Shown in pieces: positions 57,806-64,000 of a stretch of 64,000 nucleotides of DNA. The stretch's first letter is position 1; the number at the start of each line of letters is the position of its first letter. A program made the translations under genes and the position numbers. The DNA is from Glandiceps talaboti. Its lineage: Eukaryota; Hemichordata; Enteropneusta; Spengelidae. The stretch lies in assembly GCF_964340395.1 (NCBI RefSeq), contig NC_135569.1, positions 7,551,040-7,615,039 of the forward strand. The letters are read 5' to 3'. The notes under the pieces were generated by a model. It did no database searches and was not told the DNA's origin. It saw only the letters and a list, made by a program, of their open reading frames with translations.

Positions 57806-60800
57806 ATGAGGAGTTTATGGCTCACGGTAGTTTTCGTTGGTCTGCTAGCTGGTAGGTAGATTTTCAATCGAATCTATATCGGCAAGGATGGAAATCAATA
57901 CATTATCGGATAATGATTACTCAGAGATTTCTTGTTGATTTTTGTAACATTTCATATTGTCTAGCAGATTATGCCATCAGATATTGCACGTGTCATCGGC
58001 CGCTGATGTAATATTCTCAGTCATTTTAGAAGTTTGGAAAAGTGCCAACACCCCGTCTGAAACCCTTAGTCTTTATGTGATATAAAAGAATGAACATCAG
58101 TTGGCAGGAAGAAAACGTCAGCTGGCTCAACAAAAACCTTCGTTACTAACATAATTCTGGCTCGACATATACCTTCGACAAGTTGGGTTGGAATTCGTTG
58201 TCGAATGTAACATGTAACAAACTATATACTCATGCTGTATCTTTACTTAGTGCAGATGCTATGTGCGCACTTCAGAAGGACATCGTTTGAACTTTTAAAA
58301 TAATAGCATTTTGACTTTGTACCGTTTTATAGATAACTTCAATAGTTTGACTTTGTCCCTTTAGACAACTTCAATGGACTGATAGTGAGTGGGGGTCAAT
58401 CGCCTGTTTATGATGTAATATCATCGAGAGCAGTGCTCAGTGGCATTCTGTCTGAAAGAGTTCCCCTACAAATGAAACGAGCAATATTATCACGATATGC
58501 TATGAAGGTAAGTAAAAGATTCAGCCAACCCAGAGTGTATTCCTGCTTGCTCATTAATATTCATTCTAATTTGCATATCGAAGTTGGTATTCCTGACATA
58601 TATTATAAAGAACAGTCAAAGTAATAACAAACAAATAAACGTACGTACGTACGTACGTACATACATACATACATACATACATACATACATACATACATAC
58701 ATACATGCAGGCAGGCAGGCAAACAAGCAAGCACACGTGGTATGCGTTTGCTATAAATATCGTTGTCATGGAACGATTTCTAGTGGGTACTTTACTGCAG
58801 TGGTGTACATTTTAATTTTATGTGATATTGTTTCAAGGTCATTCACTAAGCTGAATCATTAAAACATGTCGAGTTGTAGAATTTGCGTATTTCTGTTGAG
58901 TCCAACAGTAAAAGAAATTTGGTCTATTTGCAGCTCGGCACTGGAGGTTTTATGACTGATCCAGTTATACGTTCCTTACGTCACCCTGAAGATAATATGT
59001 TGACTACATTGATCAAGATTCAGCTTCTCGCTAAGGAAGTGAGAAATACTGTATCACGTGCTCTTGAACGGGACGATAGAATTTACACGTTTCAACTTAA
59101 TACTGACTGCAACTGTTCTTATATGTACATGTAAGTATATATTATAGATGCCATCCATCGGGTTTGAATTTGAAGATATCTGTTACCCAACTTCTAGCTT
59201 AATGAGGAGTTGAGATGAAATTTTAAATTTGAACGAAGCCACCCACACCTTGACAGTCAGTAAAGTGGCCATATGGATGAGAATTTGGTATTAATTTTGG
59301 ATTTTTATTTGATAAAACAGCTTCACTATGTTTTTCTACTTGAAAAAATGATGTGAAATAACATATACTAAGTCCATGTTCATAAAACTCAATACATTGC
59401 AAAAAGATGCAAAAAGTGCAAAAAGTTTGTTATTGTACGTACAATAACAAACATTTTACACATTGTTTAATGTTTTGCAGTTTATTGAGTTGCAAACATA
59501 GACTTGGTATATGTTATTTCACATTATTTTTTCAAGTAGAAAAACATAGTGAAGCTGTTTTATCAAATCAAAATCCAAAATAAAATACCAAATTCTCATC
59601 CATATGGCCACTTTAAGCTAATAGCATCATGTCTTCGTTAAATCAAATGATTCTGCCCAGCGATAAGTTAGCGTGTATTGTGGGCAATCACGTTATACTA
59701 TACTTATACACTGTTTACGTCATTCTTTCAGTTGGGCTTTACTCATTTGCATTTGTTCAAACAACTTTTGGAACGTTTTGACTCATATTCGACCACCGTA
59801 GAACCAGTGACGTAGACACGGGTTGTTGTGACGTAGAACAACCAGGGTATATAATCCATCATACATATTTTCTTTTCAAAGGTTGTTCGTGGTATGATAA
59901 TTACTAATGACTCATAATTGTGATTTTTTTCAGAGATGATGACGATGAGATGAAAGGTGTTGCTTTAGATATATACAGTGAAGGTCAGTACCTGGTTATG
60001 CACGCTAGCGCTATAAAAATAACGTTACATCAGTTGTACAAGAAACCGACAATTTATCCAGTATCGTAAAGGCCAGGAATACACTCCAGGTTCTTTCAGA
60101 GATTTTGATTACTAAGGATGACGACAAATAACTAACACGTAATAGGAGCATTAATTATACTACAGTCTGTTCACTTATGTATGTGGGAATAATTTGCAAT
60201 TAAAATGAGCTAAAGTCTCCCTTTGGGTCATGATTAAAATGTCATTGTTATCTGTTTATAACTTGTAGAGGTATGGAAAAATAACAAAATAACAAAACAA
60301 TCGTAAAGAACAATCGTACGTAACCCTCATGACCCCACTGATGAGACTTCATTTAATACTTTTTCGAATTTCCCGGGTATTATCAATAAGGCACAGTGAT
60401 TGGCTGAACAGCTTTTTAGCGCTTACAAACATTTACAGAGATATTCAGTCTGACGTTTAGGTTGCAAAAAGTGGAATTTCTCTTGTTCAATTGCTATATC
60501 ACTGAGTAAAGTAAGAATATCTATAGACGGATTCAGTTTTTAAAAATTGGCTTGCTCGTTACGGCAACTATCGAGAATGACATCCGCCCTCCGTCACCGA
60601 CTTTGGGCTAGCGAGAATTACGTATTTATGTATCGTTTGTTTCGCCTTCTTTATTTGTATATTTCAGTATGCAAAGTAGCTGGGAAACAATGTCTCTTTG
60701 TCCATGCTAGTTACAGTTATTGCATGCATAATTATGCTGATAGACTCGGACTTGGTAAAGGTATGGTATAGTACCCTTTACCTACACATTATAATGTTGC

Positions 60801-62809
60801 AGTATTGCGATGGAAATGACATGCGCTCTCTGTGATCGACCTTTGGACTATACATTGGGAACACTGCTTCAGTCTCTATGTGATTTCAGCCGTTCAACTT
60901 TAGCAGAATCTACCCAAAAATCTTATTCTGAGTTAACTGGTTTGGGTTTTTTATTTTAACTCTACTCGACGAAGGATTGGATCTCTTCTGAGTGATTTTG
61001 ATTGGTTTACAGCCACTTGCACTCTCTGTTGTTGCCATTCAAATTTTCTACACCCGGCCAGTCAATTCTATAGATAGTAGATTTGTATTCTGTGGAAAGT
61101 ACCCTGCACCCCGTTTTACCAGGTCGAAAAAAACCATTACAGTATCATAAATATTCTCTTTGCAATTCGAAAGTCATATATATTTCCTAAGATATCTTTC
61201 ACTTCTAAAATAAATTAGGGTATAATTTTATATATTCTATTACTTTCTTTCACAACATTTTGGAAAAAAAAACATTCCTCACTTGCCAATAAAATTATCA
61301 AAATTATTGTCATGAATTACGGTTTGGGGATGTAATTATTACTTCATATTAAAAGTATTCTATGTGTATACTTAAACATCACTTGCAATTAACTGAACTC
61401 AAACCTTGTATTAGGATATAACGTATAAATGATCCGATGACGTAATTTATTATACGTATCAAAAATGTACAGGAACTCCATAAATTACTATGATATCAAC
61501 TGTTTTACATCAATGCCAGAACAGACATTGTAATGTTATAGAAGACATGCATCGACATAAACATAATAGAATAGTTTGATCGAAGTTTTAGTAAGTATAT
61601 TCACATAAGTGAAAAGCTTACAAACTCAGCTTGTGCCACTTTAAATTCAATAACTTCATTTATTATAAAGTCGATATTTTGAGAATGATATCATTCAATA
61701 CAAAAATGGACTACAGATAACCATAGATACGGAAGGGAGTTCTCTCCATTGTTTATGGCTAAACCGAGTAAGGTAATTATTGCGTTTGTTACTTCTTTCG
61801 CTTCTCGGTTCTTTTCTGTTGTTTTTTTTAGGACTCCTGCAAAGACAGATTGATGCTTGTACTGTAACATATTCAAGCGATGTTGAAACATTTGCTTCCT
61901 TCAGTAAAGAATCCATACATGAGTATAATGGCGACAGTTCGTTCTTTGTCAAAAAGGGAAATCCGAGAAACTTTGATCCGACCGATATCACTGGAAAAAT
62001 AATCGGTTGGTACATTGTACACATGTGCTTTCGTTCATAAAGCGTTATTCTGCATTTTGACTGGGAGAGAGCAACTCTGGTTACCTCTCTAGTTAATACT
62101 AACTTATAGTATATGTGTTTTCCATGCATTTCCTGGTATATGTGAGGATGTTTTAGCAACCCTTTACTCGAGAGACTTAGAATACGTATACGAATCAAAG
62201 AAACGTACTAGTTTGAAGCCTTAAATATAAACGTATCAAACTAACTACAGTTGTACTTTTACTCTGTTAAAAACAAGCTGTAAGCCATTTTCAGTTAAAG
62301 TCAAGAAAACAAAACGAATGTTCAATACATAGATTATAAATTAGAGCTCGAAAATCAGGGATCATCATACATAATTTTGAAACATAGGTCAAGATTAAAT
62401 CAACATTGAGCCATTTTATTGAGTATTAAAATATGATTAATGTGATAAAGGTTGTTGTTATGTCATCTTAAGACATCTTCAGACAAACCCATGTAGGAAA
62501 ATTTCAAGATGGCTGAACATTTGTCAAGTGCATCAAACTTCCTTTACAAAATTTCAAAGTTGAGTGAGTTACGGTGGTGTTATTTTATCACTCAAAATCA
62601 TATGTTACATCCAGTCAATAATACAAGTATACTAGCATCAGGAATAAGTCCTACCTGGACAATTTCTTTCAGGTGTTCCTGTAAGTCATCATGCCAATGG
62701 ATATTGTCTACGGAAGCAGGGGGTCAAAGGAGCAGATGGATTGCAAGCTTCACATGTCATCTTTTATGAGAATGAAAAAAGTCTTGGAGTAGCTTTAAAG
62801 GATGAAAAG
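57806..62809 (+). CDS. Unrecognised secreted protein gene, first seven exons
   Basis: Exons: 57806-57851, 58365-58507, 58934-59130, 59934-59983, 60668-60760, 61832-62005 and 62673-62809. Phases 1, 0, 2, 1, 1, 1, 0 all agree, giving 280 codons with no stop, and the last exon ends at a good donor (GTAAGA), so the gene continues past the window or into unseen exons. Exon 1 is a signal peptide ([16 protein letters not shown]). The mature part starts [12 protein letters not shown]. Visible features: CNC in exon 3, an acidic run DDDDE across exon 4, cysteines in [11 protein letters not shown] and SYCMHNY, and [20 protein letters not shown] in exon 7. I do not recognise the family. The donor of exon 6 (GTTGGT) is weak, but the next exon is in phase. 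The phase consistency makes a real gene very likely. Confidence 0.7.
58643..58707 (+). repeat. GTAC / ATAC microsatellite
   Basis: Four-base units in intron 2 of the secreted gene, followed by short GCAG and CAAG runs. Confidence 0.9.
59261..59615. mobile_element. 355 bp foldback element (MITE)
   Basis: Near-perfect inverted repeat with arms of about 165 bases. It opens TAAAGTGGCCATATGGATGA and closes with the complement. The centre is the palindrome GTTATTGTACGTACAATAAC. TA flanks both ends as a possible target duplication. It lies in intron 3 of the secreted gene. Non-coding. Confidence 0.85.
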
Positions 62810-62864
62810 GTAAGATATGACATGATTAAATAACTGCAGGAATCAAATATAGAAACAGAAAACC

Positions 62865-63184
62865 AGTATGTATGTATGTATGTATGTATGTATGTATGTA
62901 TGTATGTATGTATGTATGTATGCATGTATTATGTATGAATGTATGTATGTATGTATGAATGTATGTATGTATGTATGTATGTATGTATGTATGTATGTAT
63001 GTATGTATGTATGTATGTATGTATGTATGTGTGTGTGTGTATGTATGTGTGTGTATGTATGTATGTATGTATGTATGTATGTATGTATGTATGTATGTAT
63101 GTATGTATGTATGTATGTATGTATGTGTTTGTATGTATGTATGTATGTATGTATGTATGTATGTATGTATGTATGTATGTATGT
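62865..63184 (+). repeat. TATG microsatellite, long
   Basis: About 320 bases of TATG with a few TGTG interruptions. Its Met-Tyr-Val-Cys reading frames are artefacts. Confidence 0.95.
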
Positions 63185-63185
63185 A

Positions 63186-63300
63186 CCTTACGCGTGAATG
63201 GTGAATCGTTAATGCCTTAACGCGTAAATGGTGAACGGATCTTTTTTAAATGCGTGAATGGTGATTTGGTGAACAATGCGTTATTGGTGAAGGATCGTTA
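63186..63300 (+). repeat. Degenerate minisatellite of about 28 bases
   Basis: Four diverged units, each starting near GCGTGAATGGTGAA (also GCGTAAATGGTGAA, GCGTGAATGGTGAT and GCGTTATTGGTGAA), directly after the long TATG tract. Confidence 0.55.
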
Positions 63301-64000
63301 TTATCGAATTTAACCTAGACTGGACGCCGGTCGCGACTTCAGTCCCAGGTCTTTTTGAATGACCAGTGTGATCTGATGTTTACTCCCGCTGATCTCAACC
63401 TTTAAATGCGGAGTTTTCTATTGGTTCACACATTTTAGAAATCAGAGTGAAACTATTGTGCGGGTTGCGAGTCGATGTTATTTTTGCCATTATACGTTAA
63501 TTCATTCACTTTTTAAACCCAGGAAACTTGTTTGCTGGTATAGCCACTGGGGTTATTGTGAGAGACAGGGGTAGTCTGACAAACAGACCAGAGTCTGAGT
63601 CAGAAAGACAACTGAAATTAATTTTGTTCTAAAATAGTTGTATCCATAAATCGTCCTTACCTCCACATTGTTCAAAACAGCAGTCACCACTAAAGACGCA
63701 ACTATGAAGACAGCTACAATAGAAGTCGGAATTGTACCAATTACATTATGCATCATAATATAATTTCCCTATTGATTGAATGTTAAATAAAATCGGCAAA
63801 ATCAAAACCTTAAATCAGTAAATATATGCTATAACTCGAGATGAGAAACGAAATTAATTAAAGACTGTTGTTCAGTTTTTCAATTCGGTGAGGATCTAGG
63901 CATACGAAGTTTAAATGTAATATAACCATTTGTATAGAAAAGAGCCAGGAAAAGGCTCAGATAATTATGTATCTGTAATATAATAGCATCCTCTAATAAA
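63301..64000. other. Window end, otherwise unassigned
   Basis: Apart from the minus-strand candidate exon, no exon continuing the secreted gene was found here. Confidence 0.4.
63661..63756 (-). CDS. Candidate orphan signal-anchor first exon
   Basis: On the minus strand an ATG opens 32 codons ending exactly at a GTAAGG donor in phase 0. They read MMHNVIGTIPTSIVAVFIVA then SLVVTAVLNNVE: a short polar start, one membrane helix, and a polar end. Size (96 bases), phase and layout copy the NXPE first exons in this window (96-99 bases, phase 0), but the sequence is not close. No NXPE exon 2 was seen downstream on the minus strand, and the secreted gene occupies the opposite strand there. It could be an exon of an unseen gene or a chance open frame. 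Confidence 0.3.

Noticed and set aside
62868-63220. Long Met-Tyr-Val-Cys reading frames
   Set aside because: Product of a TATG microsatellite, open in all frames. The same applies to frames over CT, TA, CA, TTTC and ATAC tracts elsewhere.

Overview
This is nuclear DNA from an animal, AT-rich and rich in microsatellites. The genes are split by spliceosomal introns with clear GT-AG borders. The gene set (NXPE-type esterases, WSCD-type sulfotransferases, DDB_G0268948-type SAM methyltransferases, a Cdc42/RhoQ-type GTPase, an ENaC/ASIC-type channel exon) and the transposon set (tRNA-derived SINE, Penelope-like element, foldback/MITE elements) suggest a marine invertebrate, most likely an invertebrate deuterostome such as a hemichordate or amphioxus. 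That placement is inference; I cannot fix a species.

Layout. (1) 779-1192: last exon of a Rho-family GTPase. (2) 3475-32400: a large inverted duplication. The arms (about 3475-10790 and 23960-32400) each carry a WSCD-like sulfotransferase gene transcribed outward, and a conserved short reading frame. (3) Between the arms lie two tandem six-exon methyltransferase genes (11691-16047 and 17182 to about 21615) with identical intron phases, and an orphan last exon of an ENaC/ASIC-type channel at 22538-22632 on the minus strand. (4) 31400-55420: an NXPE cluster on the plus strand. It holds two complete five-exon genes, a third partial copy made by tandem duplication of exons 3-5, and four first-exon copies of two types. 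(5) 57806-62809: the 5' part of an unrecognised secreted protein gene that runs off the window. (6) 63661-63756, minus strand: a candidate orphan signal-anchor exon.

Mobile DNA. A complete-looking type I hammerhead ribozyme lies on the minus strand at 33122-33221, inside an NXPE intron, in a partly dimeric unit bordered by TA repeats. This is the pattern known from Penelope-like elements and animal retrozymes. A 1.85 kb segment carrying an NXPE first exon is bracketed by a 13 bp direct repeat, so a promoter plus signal-anchor exon seems to have been inserted upstream of an existing gene. Four foldback elements, three copies of a MITE family, two SINEs and two Penelope-like fragments account for much of the non-coding space.

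How the genes may fit together. NXPE proteins and WSCD sulfotransferases are both type II membrane proteins of the secretory pathway, and both families are tied to glycan modification (O-acetyl-esterase-like and O-sulfation chemistry). The clustering could reflect a rapidly duplicating set of surface-glycan modifying genes. The methyltransferases, GTPase and channel exon have no evident link to that role.
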